From Clostridiales bacterium UBA1316 (GTDB lineage: Bacteria; Bacillota; Clostridia; Oscillospirales; Oscillospiraceae), in NCBI GenBank assembly GCA_002307055.1, contig DBTM01000008.1:14639-27348 (forward strand): a stretch of 12,710 nt of DNA, written 5' to 3'. Within the stretch, counting starts at the first letter, position 1, and each line of letters opens with the position of its first letter. The position numbers were made by a program, and so were the translations under genes. Below the pieces are notes generated by a model. It did not search any database, was not told the origin of the DNA, and worked only from the letters and a program-made list of their open reading frames with translations. Positions 1 through 7,693 of the stretch are shown piece by piece.

Positions 1-2504
1 GCCTCGCCGCCGGAGAGCGTCGTGGACGGCTGGCCGAGCTTGACATAACCGAGGCCGACATCGACAAGCGTCTGCAGCTTTTGGCTGATCTTGGGCATAT
101 TTTCAAAGAAGCCGACGGATTCCTCCACCGTCATATCGAGCACTTCATAAATGTTTTTGCCCTTATAACGCACCTCCAGCGTCTCTCTGTTATAGCGTTT
201 GCCCTTGCAAACCTCGCAGGGGACGTAGATGTCCGGCAGAAAGTGCATTTCGATTTTAATGAGCCCGTCACCGGAGCAGGCCTCGCAGCGGCCGCCGCGG
301 ACGTTGAAGGAAAACCGGCCTGAGCTGTAGCCGCGCGTCTTGGCATCCTGCGTGGAGGCGAACAGCTCGCGGATGTCGTTGAAGACGCCTGTATATGTGG
401 CGGGGTTTGAACGCGGCGTGCGACCGATGGGCGACTGGTCAATATCAATAACCTTGTCCAGGTATTCCATGCCTTCGATACTCTCATGCTTGCCGGGCTT
501 GATTTTAACGCGGTTGAGCTCGGCAGCGAGCGTTTTATACACGACCTCGTTGATGAGCGACGATTTGCCGCTGCCTGAGACGCCCGTGACGCACGTCATG
601 ACGCCGAGGGGGATGGACACGGTGATGTCCTTCAGGTTGTTTTCCGCTGCCCGCCGGATGGTCAGAAACTTTCCGCTGCCGTGACGCCGGGAGGTTGGCA
701 GGGGAATCTTTATCGCGCCGCTCAGGTATTGGCCGGTAATGGATCTTGCGCAGGCTTTAATCTCATCGACCGTACCGGCGCAGACAATCTCGCCGCCGCG
801 GACGCCCGCGCCCGGGCCGACGTCGATGATGTAATCGGCGGCGTTCATCGTCTCTTCATCATGCTCGACGACGATCAGCGTATTACCGAGGTCACGAAGG
901 TGCTTGAGCGTCGTTAAAAGACGGGCGTTATCCCGCTGGTGCAGGCCGATGGACGGTTCGTCAAGAATGTACAAAACACCCATCAGCGAGGAGCCGATCT
1001 GCGTGGCCAGCCGTATCCGCTGGCTCTCGCCGCCGGACAGGCTGCCCGCCTGACGGCCGAGCGTCAGATATTCAAGGCCGACGCTGCGCAGAAAGCCGAG
1101 CCGCTCGCGGATTTCCTTGAGTATCCGGTTGGCGATCAGCTCCTCTTTTTCCGTGAGCGTAAGGCCGTCCATGAATTCAAGCGCGCGGATGATGGACTTG
1201 TCCGTAAAATCGACAATATTGATGCCGCCGACCGTGACGGCCAAAACTTCCTTTTTAAGCCGCCGACCGCCGCAGTCGGGGCACGGATGCTCGGACATAT
1301 ACTGCTCGAGCTCCCACCGCATGGACATACTCTGCGTCTCTTTATAGCGGCGTTCAAGGTTTTTGACGATGCCTTCAAACGGCTGGTTCAGCGTCCCCTT
1401 GCCGCGCGGCTGGTCGTAGTGGAGCGTCAGCTTTTCGCCGTTTGTCCCGTATAGGATAACGTCGAGCACGCCTTCCGGTAAATCCTTTATAGGCGTATTC
1501 AGATTGAACTTATATTTTTTCGCGAGCGATTCGAAATACATTTTCGCGATACCGTCATTTTTGATATTGCCCCAGCCGGAGGCGGTGATACCGCCCTCCA
1601 TAATCGATAAGGCCTGATTCGGAATGATGATGTCCGGGTCGACGCGCAGCTGTGTGCCGAGACCCGTGCAGGCCGGACATGCGCCGTACGGGCTGTTGAA
1701 CGAGAACAGGCGCGGCGTCAGCTCCTCGATGGACACACCGCACTCCTCGCAGGCGTAATTTTGTGAGAACATCAGCTCCCGATCCTGACCGACGATGTCG
1801 ATGATCACGAGGCCGCCGGCAAGATTGGCCGCCGTCTCGACGGAATCGGTCAGACGCCGCGCGATATCGTCCTTGATGACGAGGCGGTCAACGATGATTT
1901 CAATATTGTGCTTCTTGTTTTTATCGAGTTTGATCTCCTCCGTCAAATCGTAGGTGATGCCGTCGACACGGGCGCGGACATAGCCGCTTTTCCGGGCGTC
2001 CTCAAATACCTTTTGGTATTCGCCCTTACGGGCGCGGACGATAGGGGCCAGGATCTGAATACGGGATGCCGGTTCAAGCGTCATGACCTGATCGATAATC
2101 TGGTCAATCGTCTGCTGCCGGATCTCTTTTCCGCAGACGGGGCAGTGCGGCACGCCGATGCGCGCCCATAAAAGACGCAGATAATCATAAATTTCCGTGA
2201 CTGTCCCGACCGTCGAGCGCGGGTTCCGGCTCGTTGTTTTCTGGTCGATCGATATCGCCGGAGACAGACCCTCAATATAGTCGACATCCGGCTTTTCCAT
2301 CTGCCCCAAGAACTGGCGCGCATACGCCGACAGCGACTCGACATAGCGGCGCTGCCCTTCGGCGTAAATCGTGTCGAAAGCCAGCGACGACTTCCCGCTC
2401 CCCGATATGCCTGTCATGACAACGAGCTTATCCCGCGGAATCTCCACATCGATATTCTTTAAATTATTCTCGCGTGCGCCCTTGACGAAAATGTAATCAT
2501 GCAT
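1..2504 (-). CDS. uvrA: UvrA, excinuclease ABC subunit A (partial, C-terminus beyond left edge)
   Basis: UvrA is the DNA-damage-sensing ABC-type ATPase of nucleotide excision repair; as a dimer it loads UvrB onto lesions. Reading leftward, the frame stays open without interruption. Near the N-terminus there is a Walker A (GISGSGKSS, about residue 30) followed by the family block AYARQFLGQMEKPDVDYIEG. Then come zinc-site cysteines (CEEC...CPAC), a first ABC signature LSGGESQRIRLA (about 490) and Walker B ILDEPSIGLHQRD. The second half has Walker A GVSGSGKSS (about 640), the zinc module CEAC...CEVC, and a second signature LSGGEA at the very edge. About 835 of the usual roughly 940 residues are present, so only the last Walker B and the tail are missing. 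Two tandem ATGs exist (2507 and 2504). The AGAGGA site at 2513-2518 is 5 or 8 bases away respectively; I prefer 2504. It probably follows the broken kinase-like gene in one transcript, 37 bases downstream. No LexA-type operator was seen. Confidence 0.97.
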   Translation of the reverse strand, partial: MHDYIFVKGARENNLKNIDVEIPRDKLVVMTGISGSGKSSLAFDTIYAEGQRRYVESLSAYARQFLGQMEKPDVDYIEGLSPAISIDQKTTSRNPRSTVGTVTEIYDYLRLLWARIGVPHCPVCGKEIRQQTIDQIIDQVMTLEPASRIQILAPIVRARKGEYQKVFEDARKSGYVRARVDGITYDLTEEIKLDKNKKHNIEIIVDRLVIKDDIARRLTDSVETAANLAGGLVIIDIVGQDRELMFSQNYACEECGVSIEELTPRLFSFNSPYGACPACTGLGTQLRVDPDIIIPNQALSIMEGGITASGWGNIKNDGIAKMYFESLAKKYKFNLNTPIKDLPEGVLDVILYGTNGEKLTLHYDQPRGKGTLNQPFEGIVKNLERRYKETQSMSMRWELEQYMSEHPCPDCGGRRLKKEVLAVTVGGINIVDFTDKSIIRALEFMDGLTLTEKEELIANRILKEIRERLGFLRSVGLEYLTLGRQAGSLSGGESQRIRLATQIGSSLMGVLYILDEPSIGLHQRDNARLLTTLKHLRDLGNTLIVVEHDEETMNAADYIIDVGPGAGVRGGEIVCAGTVDEIKACARSITGQYLSGAIKIPLPTSRRHGSGKFLTIRRAAENNLKDITVSIPLGVMTCVTGVSGSGKSSLINEVVYKTLAAELNRVKIKPGKHESIEGMEYLDKVIDIDQSPIGRTPRSNPATYTGVFNDIRELFASTQDAKTRGYSSGRFSFNVRGGRCEACSGDGLIKIEMHFLPDIYVPCEVCKGKRYNRETLEVRYKGKNIYEVLDMTVEESVGFFENMPKISQKLQTLVDVGLGYVKLGQPSTTLSGGE

Positions 2505-2541
2505 CATACGTGTCCTCTATCTTTTATAGTTATCTCCAGCG

Positions 2542-2938
2542 TCAAAGGCGCGGCGTATTGTTCTCTCTGCCTGCAATATCATGCCGCACCTCCTCCAGAA
2601 AATTTCGCACTTCTTTTCGTGAGCGGAGCCAAGTTACCGGCTTACCGCTCTGATTGACAATCTCTTTGTTTTTCGATCCCTGCAGCTTCTCAAAGTTCCA
2701 CGTGAACTTGATAAAGTCCCAGTCGAAATGCTCCGGACAGCCCTCGCCCATGTCGGGGCGTCTTTTACCGTAGGATTTTATTTGGCGGGTAATCACGCCC
2801 CATATACAAACCCAGCCCGGCAGCCAAAAGAGCTTGTCCAGATGGATCACCGGTATCGGTAATCGAACCGAGCTTGAGGGCTAAAGTCGTTTTCCCGCTG
2901 CCGCAGCAGCCGATGACGAGGATGCGTTGTCCGAGCAT
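2542..2938 (-). pseudogene. Decayed P-loop kinase-like gene (FlaR / DNA topology modulation protein family)
   Basis: The start at 2938 has a good ribosome site (AAGGGGA, 8 bases upstream) and encodes MLGQRILVIGCCGSGKTTLA, a P-loop typical of the adenylate-kinase-like 'DNA topology modulation/FlaR' family, continuing LKLGSITD. At about 2854 the frame is lost: the expected continuation PVIHLDKLFWLPGW is in the next frame, equivalent to one extra or two missing bases. A second lesion lies near 2811. LPGW runs straight into VCIWGVITRQIKSYGKRRPD, whereas family members, as I remember them, have about 45-50 residues between these blocks, including a WIIDGNY-type substrate segment. The C-terminal part (PDMGEGCPEHFDWDF, then SRKEVRNFLEEV) is well preserved and ends at TGA 2542. 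Good preservation outside two discrete lesions suggests recent inactivation. The 102-codon downstream frame alone lacks the P-loop and is unlikely to be a functional gene. Family identity is from memory of the motif pattern. Confidence 0.85.
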
Positions 2939-2986
2939 ATGTCATGTCCCCTTTTCCGAACCGTCTTAAAAAGCCCGATGCACTTT

Positions 2987-3011
2987 GTAGGGGCAGACCT
3001 TGTGTCTGCCC
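2987..3011. repeat. GTAGGGGC hairpin repeat, copy 1
   Basis: GTAGGGGC leads into a perfect 8-bp stem, GGGCAGAC (2991-2998) and GTCTGCCC (3004-3011), with a 5-base loop CTTGT. The leader GTAGGGGC is shared with the element at 11061, but the inner stem bases differ there and remain self-complementary. That is the pattern expected of a dispersed palindromic repeat family. Such GTAGGGGC hairpins are common in intergenic DNA of several anaerobic Clostridia, as far as I recall. This copy lacks the opposite-facing partner hairpin seen at 11105. Confidence 0.6.
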
Positions 3012-3044
3012 GATTTGGTGGCGCGGTATGGGAGGCAATCCTCA

Positions 3045-3057
3045 GGCGCTTCGCGCC
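3045..3057. repeat. Small perfect hairpin GGCGC-TTC-GCGCC
   Basis: A 5-bp GC stem (3045-3049 with 3053-3057) closes a TTC loop. It sits one base before a larger hairpin and may be part of the same repeat unit. There is no T-tract on either side. Confidence 0.5.
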
Positions 3058-3058
3058 A

Positions 3059-3105
3059 GCTCCCAAAGTCTGCGCGCTATGGCGCGGAGACTTGGAAAAG
3101 GGAGC
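3059..3105. repeat. Large interrupted hairpin (about 17 bp paired)
   Basis: Nested complementary blocks are GCTCCC (3059-3064) with GGGAGC (3100-3105), AAGTCT (3066-3071) with AGACTT (3088-3093), and CGCGC (3073-3077) with GCGCG (3082-3086) around a TATG loop. A G-G mismatch and one asymmetric internal loop interrupt the stem. It lies 57 bases past the stop of the dehydratase-like gene, so an RNA 3'-end or stability role is possible. The absence of a following T-run argues against a standard terminator. Confidence 0.5.
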
Positions 3106-3161
3106 CTTTGGAGCGGGGGCTTTCGGGAAAATTTTATCATCCCGGATGGCTGATAAACCGG

Positions 3162-4499
3162 TCAGTGGGCCGCGCTTGAAGTGACGGGCTGCTTTTCTGC
3201 TGCTGCAATGTCCGATGAGGATTCCTCGCGGACAAATGGATTAATCCGTCCGGCGTTGGATATCATGAGCTTGATGCGGTTTTCCTGGTTGATTTTCGTC
3301 GCGCCCGGATCGTAGTCGATGGCGACGATGTTGGAATCGGGATAGTCGTCCTTCAGGCGGCGGATCATGCCTTTGCCGACAACGTGGTTGGGCAGGCAGC
3401 CGAAGGGCTGCGTGCAGACGATATTGTTCGCGCCGGTGTGGATGATCTCGAGCATCTCAGCTGTCAGAAGCCAGCCCTCGCCCATTTTGTTCCCATAGCC
3501 GAGATAACCCTTGATGAGTTGCTGCAGATCGGAGAATTTGCCCATCGGGCGGAAAACAGGCTGCGTTTTGACGGCGTCTATCATAATCTGCTGGAGCTCT
3601 TCGATATACCGCTGGAAAATCCCCGCAAGCAGCTTTTTGAGCTTTGAGCCCTTATACAGATCAACATCCACAACGCGGTTGTTGATCTTAAATATCATAA
3701 AATCGGTGAGGCCTGGCACGACAGGCTCGCAGCCCTCGCTGAGCAGAAACTCTTCAAGCCCGTTATTGCCGAGCGGGGCGAACTTGACGTATATTTCCCC
3801 CACGATGCCGACGCGCGGCTTGGGCTTCCCCTGCCGCTCAATTTTTGCGTAATCGGCAGCGATGAGCGCCATGTATTGCCGTATCTCTTTTTTGCCGAGC
3901 CCGTGCCCGTTGCCGAACATGGTGACAATGCGGTCCGTCCAGTGGGTGGTGAGCTTATCGGTTTGGCCTTTTGTCACCTCGTACGGCAGGCATTGGTTTT
4001 TCAGCCAGACAATCAGGTCGCCGTAGATCATCGCCATGGCAAGGCGGCGCAGCGTTTTCAGCGGAATTGTAAAGCCGGGGTTTTTTTCAAGCCTGGAGAG
4101 GTTGACGGAAACGACGGGGATATAGGAGAGCCCAGCTTTCTCAAGAGCCTTCCGAAGCAGGTGAATATAATTTGAAGCCCGGCAGCCGCCGCCGGTCTGC
4201 GAAATGAGAAGCCCGAGCTTGTGCGTGTCGTATTTACCGCTGTTAACGGCCTCAATCAGCTGCCCGATCACGAGGAGCGCCGGATAGCAGGTGTCGTTAT
4301 GAACATATTTTAGCCCCGTGTCGACGATGCCGCGGTGATGCGTTGTGAGCATATCGATTTTATACCCGTCCAGCTCAAAAACCTTTTTCATCATTGTAAA
4401 CGTGACGGGGAGCATTTGAGGCATTAGAAGCGTATATTCTTTTTTCATTTCCTTTGTGAAAAGCAGACGCCCTGTCGCGTCATATGTAAGTGTTGCCAT
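3162..4499 (-). CDS. 2-hydroxyacyl-CoA-dehydratase-like (HgdB/COG3581-type) protein
   Basis: This 445-residue protein resembles the C-terminal part of the large 'CoA-substrate-specific activase/dehydratase' proteins of anaerobes, distantly related to the D-component of 2-hydroxyglutaryl-CoA dehydratase. Visible features are the N-terminal YTLLMPQMLPVTFTMMKKVF block, HNDTCYPALLVIGQ with Cys71, SQTGGGCRASNYIHLLRKAL with Cys106, GIVGEIYVKFAPLGNNGLEEFL (about 231-252), and TQPFGCLPNHVVGKGMIR with Cys362 and Cys368. The conserved cysteines could hold an Fe-S cluster, as in dehydratase and double-cubane-cluster relatives. The last roughly 25 residues are Ser/Ala-rich and look disordered. ATG at 4499 follows AAGGA by 7 bases. 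The gene sits 34 bases after the activase gene, clearly in the same operon. I infer that it receives electrons from that activase; the substrate is unknown. In many Clostridia I recall the two parts being fused into one polypeptide of about 1,400 residues; 976 plus 445 matches that total. Confidence 0.87.
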   Translation of the reverse strand: MATLTYDATGRLLFTKEMKKEYTLLMPQMLPVTFTMMKKVFELDGYKIDMLTTHHRGIVDTGLKYVHNDTCYPALLVIGQLIEAVNSGKYDTHKLGLLISQTGGGCRASNYIHLLRKALEKAGLSYIPVVSVNLSRLEKNPGFTIPLKTLRRLAMAMIYGDLIVWLKNQCLPYEVTKGQTDKLTTHWTDRIVTMFGNGHGLGKKEIRQYMALIAADYAKIERQGKPKPRVGIVGEIYVKFAPLGNNGLEEFLLSEGCEPVVPGLTDFMIFKINNRVVDVDLYKGSKLKKLLAGIFQRYIEELQQIMIDAVKTQPVFRPMGKFSDLQQLIKGYLGYGNKMGEGWLLTAEMLEIIHTGANNIVCTQPFGCLPNHVVGKGMIRRLKDDYPDSNIVAIDYDPGATKINQENRIKLMISNAGRINPFVREESSSDIAAAEKQPVTSSAAH

Positions 4500-4533
4500 G
4501 ATAGGTTCCTTTCAAAATGAAATGCCGTGCCGA

Positions 4534-7464
4534 TTATCTATCGCGGGAATCCATCGCGGCAATAAGGCTTCGGATTCTTATACGGACCGCGCCGAGATTG
4601 TTGATGTCGTCGATTTTGATCTGCGTGTAGAGCTTGCCGCCTTTTTCAAGGATGCTGCGGAGCTCGTCGGTCGTAACTGCGTCCGTTCCGCACCCGAAGG
4701 ACACGAGCTGAACCATCTGCATGTCGGGCTGTGTCACGACATACCGCGCCGCGTTGTACATGCGCGCCTGGTAGGTCCATTGATTCAGGACCTTGCGGCT
4801 CTCTTTTTCCATGATATGCGAAATGGCGTCTTCCGTTATGAGGACAAGTCCGAACGAGGTGATGAGCTCGTCAATCCCGTGGTTGATCTCCGGGTCAATA
4901 TGATAGGGTCTGCCCGCGGCGACGATAATCCTTTTTCCGTTATCCCGGGCGTACTTAATGTACTTCTCGCCCTCTTTGATGATCGCATTTTTATAGGCGT
5001 CATAAGCGGTATACGCGCTCAGCGCGGCGCGTTTCGTCTCACTTTTTGGGATATTAAAGTTTTCCTTAAAGTATTCGGAGGATTTTTGCACGAACCCTTT
5101 TTTCTTGTGCAGCCCGAAATAGGGGGTCAGAAAATGAGCCGTTTTAAGCCGGGGCATGTTTGCCGCCAGCAGCTCGGGATAAAACGCCACGACGGGACAG
5201 TTGTAGTTGTTGTCGCTCTTGCCCTCGTCGAAATTATAGGGCATGCAGGGGTAGAAAATGGTGCCGATGCCCATATCGAGCAGATACTCGATATGCCCGT
5301 GCATCAGCTTAGCCGGGTAGCAGACCGTGTCCGACGGGATGGTGCGCTGACCCTTGATATACAGTGAACGCGACGATTCTGGGGACAGCACGACCTCGAA
5401 ATTGAGCTTCGTGAAAAATTCAAACCAGAACGGCAGATTCTCATACATATTAAGTCCGAAGGGGATGCCGATTTTGCCGCGCGTGCCGGTACCCGTGCCT
5501 TTGCCGTTTAAAGCGCGTAAAACATCGTATTTGTGTTTCATCAGGTTCGGTTCGGCGGACTTTGCCAGCCCGAGCGGTTTGGAGCAGCGGTTGCCGGAGA
5601 TAAAGCGGCGGCCGTTGTCAAACGTGTTGACCGTCATGCTGCAGTGATTGGTGCAGCCCTGGCAGGTCACGGGCTTTGAGGTGTGCGTAAATTGCGCGAG
5701 CGCCTCTTTGCTGAGCAGTGTGGAAGCGGTGCCCTGCGCGTCCATAGCGGACAGCGCGGCGCCGTAAGCACCCATGAGCCCGGCAATCGTCGGCCGTGTG
5801 ACGTTCTGGCCAATCTCGCGTTCAAAGCCGCGCAGCACGGCATCGTTTATAAACGTACCGCCCTGAACAACAATGCTCTTGCCCAAATCATCAGCGCTCG
5901 CAGCGCGGATGACTTTATATACCGCGTTCTTGACGATGGAGATGGAGAGCCCGGCTGAAATGGCTTCAACGGACGCGCCTTCCTTCTGCGCCTGCTTGAC
6001 GCTGGAGTTCATGAAAACGGTGCATCTCGAGCCGAGATTGACGGGGGCCTTATCAAAAAGCCCAAGCTTGGCAAAGTCGGCGATATTATAGCCTAAAGCC
6101 TTGGCAAATGTTTCGATAAAGCTGCCGCAGCCGGAGGAGCAGGCTTCGTTGAGCAGGATGCTGTCAACAGCCCCGCCGTGTATTTTAAAGCATTTGACGT
6201 CCTGACCGCCGATGTCGATGATAAAATCGACGTTCGGGTCAAAGTGGCGCGCGGCGCGGAAATGCGCCATCGTTTCAACAAGACCGATATCAGCGCTGAA
6301 AGCGTTTTTAATCAGGTCCTCGCCGTAACCCGTCACGGCGCTTGATTTGATTTTAATTTTATCACCGAAGCGCGTATAGATATCCAGCAGCTCTTTTTTG
6401 ACGATGGAAACGGGGTCGCCGCGGTTTGAAGCGTAATAGCTGAAAAGAATCCCGCCGTCCGGTGTCATAAGAACGAGCTTCGTCGTCGTACTGCCGGCGT
6501 CTATGCCAAGATACGCGTCGCCGGAATACGTATCGGCATCGACGTTGTTCGGGGTTGCCAAGGCATGCCGCTTCGTGAATTCGTCGTAATCCGCCTGAGA
6601 GTGAAACAGCGGTTCCATGACATCGGTGAGCAGCGAGGCGTCGGCGGCGTTTTCCAGCAGCAAAAGCATCTCCTCGAAAAGCGCTTCATGTCCGTCCTCC
6701 GTAATGAGCGCCGCCCCGAGCGCCGCAAAGCAGTCGGCGTTTTCGGGGAATATGGCGTGCGCCTCGTCGAGCTCCAGCGTCTCGACAAAGCGATGACGAA
6801 GACCCATCAAAAAGGTCAAAGGTCCGCCGAGGAAAACGATTTTCCCCGTCAATTCACGGCCCTGCGTCAGGCCGGCGACCGTCTGGTCAACAACAGCCTG
6901 GAAAATAGAAGCCGCGATATCCTCGCGCCGTCCGCCCTGATTGAGAATCGGCTGAATATCGGATTTTGCAAAAACGCCGCACCGCGAGGCGATGGGGTAT
7001 ATTTTTTCATAATTCAGTGACAGCGCGTCAAGCTCTGTAATACTGACGTTTAACAGTGTCGCCATCTGGTCTATAAACGCGCCTGTCCCGCCCGCGCAGG
7101 AGCCGTTCATCCGCTCTTCAAGGCTTCTGCCGAAAAAGATGATTTTCGCGTCTTCGCCGCCGAGCTCAATGACCGCGTCCGTGCCGGGAATATAGGTGCG
7201 CACGGCGGACGCCGTGGCGTATACCTCCTGCACAAACCGGATACCGGAAGCTTTCGCCACGCCCAAACCGGCTGAACCCGTAATAACCGTATTGACCTTT
7301 TGACCCGCCAGCAGATAGGACGCTGAACAGAGCTGCTCCGCCGCCTTCTCACGCACCTTTGAGTAATGCCGCTCGTACGCACGGAAAACCATTTTCCCGC
7401 TGTCATCCAGCACAACGGTTTTCACCGTAGTGCTCCCGATATCAATGCCGACTTTAAAACTCAT
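4534..7464 (-). CDS. Tandem-domain acyl-CoA dehydratase activase with DUF2229-like region
   Basis: This 976-residue protein has two ASKHA-fold activase domains of the BadF/BadG/BcrA/BcrD/HgdC family. Domain 1 (about 1-255) begins GIDIGSTTVKTVVLD and has NGSCAGGTGAF (Cys123) and ASRCGVFAKSDI (Cys162). Domain 2 (about 318-575) begins YLGIDAGSTTTKLVLM and has NEACSSGCGSF (Cys442/446) and GSRCTVFMNSSV (Cys481). In HgdC two such cysteines per subunit bind a [4Fe-4S] cluster bridging a homodimer, so the tandem copy may form an internal pseudo-dimer (inference). A Cys-rich patch, CQGCTNHC plus C627, follows (601-627). From about 664 a DUF2229/COG3580-like region shows GIPFGLNMYENLPFW, DTVCYPAKLMHGH, YPCMPYN and VSFGCGTDAV. 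No signal peptide or membrane segment is seen, so it is cytosolic. By family analogy it couples ATP hydrolysis to low-potential electron delivery. ATG 7464 follows AAGGTGG. A promoter at 7604-7632 gives a leader of about 130 bases. Confidence 0.92.
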   Translation of the reverse strand: MSFKVGIDIGSTTVKTVVLDDSGKMVFRAYERHYSKVREKAAEQLCSASYLLAGQKVNTVITGSAGLGVAKASGIRFVQEVYATASAVRTYIPGTDAVIELGGEDAKIIFFGRSLEERMNGSCAGGTGAFIDQMATLLNVSITELDALSLNYEKIYPIASRCGVFAKSDIQPILNQGGRREDIAASIFQAVVDQTVAGLTQGRELTGKIVFLGGPLTFLMGLRHRFVETLELDEAHAIFPENADCFAALGAALITEDGHEALFEEMLLLLENAADASLLTDVMEPLFHSQADYDEFTKRHALATPNNVDADTYSGDAYLGIDAGSTTTKLVLMTPDGGILFSYYASNRGDPVSIVKKELLDIYTRFGDKIKIKSSAVTGYGEDLIKNAFSADIGLVETMAHFRAARHFDPNVDFIIDIGGQDVKCFKIHGGAVDSILLNEACSSGCGSFIETFAKALGYNIADFAKLGLFDKAPVNLGSRCTVFMNSSVKQAQKEGASVEAISAGLSISIVKNAVYKVIRAASADDLGKSIVVQGGTFINDAVLRGFEREIGQNVTRPTIAGLMGAYGAALSAMDAQGTASTLLSKEALAQFTHTSKPVTCQGCTNHCSMTVNTFDNGRRFISGNRCSKPLGLAKSAEPNLMKHKYDVLRALNGKGTGTGTRGKIGIPFGLNMYENLPFWFEFFTKLNFEVVLSPESSRSLYIKGQRTIPSDTVCYPAKLMHGHIEYLLDMGIGTIFYPCMPYNFDEGKSDNNYNCPVVAFYPELLAANMPRLKTAHFLTPYFGLHKKKGFVQKSSEYFKENFNIPKSETKRAALSAYTAYDAYKNAIIKEGEKYIKYARDNGKRIIVAAGRPYHIDPEINHGIDELITSFGLVLITEDAISHIMEKESRKVLNQWTYQARMYNAARYVVTQPDMQMVQLVSFGCGTDAVTTDELRSILEKGGKLYTQIKIDDINNLGAVRIRIRSLIAAMDSRDR

Positions 7465-7524
7465 ATAGCCACCTTAAAAGAGAATTTTCACTCCGCAAGC
7501 CATTGATTGTAATAATAAGCAAAT

Positions 7525-7557
7525 AGTCCCTGACGGTATTTTACAGAAAACCGGACT
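7525..7557 (-). other. Possible leader hairpin upstream of the activase gene
   Basis: On the minus strand AGTCC (7557-7553) pairs with GGACT (7529-7525), then GG with CC, then TTTT with AAAA around a CTGT loop, with two one-sided bulges. It falls in the middle of the predicted untranslated leader and is directly preceded by a run of T. No T-run follows, so it is not a terminator. It does not match any riboswitch that I recognise. Confidence 0.3.
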
Positions 7558-7603
7558 CAAAAAAACATATTATCTAAGGGATGCGCAATTTGCCATAAAG
7601 TTA

Positions 7604-7632
7604 ATTATACATCAAAATGTCGCACAATTCAA
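7604..7632 (-). promoter_or_regulatory. Sigma-A-type promoter of the activase operon
   Basis: On the minus strand TTGAAT (7632-7627) and a perfect TATAAT (7609-7604) are separated by 17 bases, the ideal spacing. Transcription would start near 7597, giving a leader of roughly 130 bases before ATG 7464. The element is back-to-back with the pyrE promoter; the two -35 boxes are 32 bases apart. Confidence 0.75.
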
Positions 7633-7664
7633 CATATCAGGATGATTTGTTTTTACCAAAAGCA

Positions 7665-7693
7665 TTGTATGCGCATACGCCCGGTGTTATAAT
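7665..7693 (+). promoter_or_regulatory. Sigma-A-type promoter of pyrE
   Basis: TTGTAT (7665-7670), a 17-base spacer and a perfect TATAAT (7688-7693) make a strong vegetative promoter. Transcription would start near 7700, about 30 bases before the pyrE ATG. That leaves no room for a PyrR-type attenuator leader. Its position upstream of 7731 also argues against any upstream-extended pyrE start. Confidence 0.78.

Larger units (their letters stand above)
2939..3161. other. Gene-free spacer with clustered hairpins
   Basis: This stretch lies between the dehydratase-like gene and the broken kinase-like gene, both on the minus strand. It holds three perfect or near-perfect hairpins (2991-3011, 3045-3057, 3059-3105). 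None is followed by a T-run on either strand, so a classical intrinsic terminator is not evident, although the large hairpin could still slow polymerase arriving from the gene ending at 3162. Short open frames on both strands read as low-complexity translations of the repeat sequence and have no recognisable domain. Confidence 0.6.

Noticed and set aside
939..1454. 171-codon plus-strand open frame inside uvrA
   Set aside because: Antisense to the conserved middle of UvrA; composition-driven.
2542..2850. Treating the 102-codon frame as an intact small gene
   Set aside because: It begins mid-domain at a GTG without its own ribosome site, and the missing P-loop is found just upstream in another frame.
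2927..3184. 85-codon plus-strand open frame across the hairpin spacer
   Set aside because: It is mostly translation of repeat hairpins, overlaps the start of the kinase-like pseudogene and the end of the dehydratase-like gene, and shows no domain.
4456..5367. 303-codon plus-strand open frame opposite the activase and dehydratase-like genes
   Set aside because: It is antisense to well-supported coding sequence, has no recognisable domain or ribosome site, and follows from the codon bias of the minus-strand gene.
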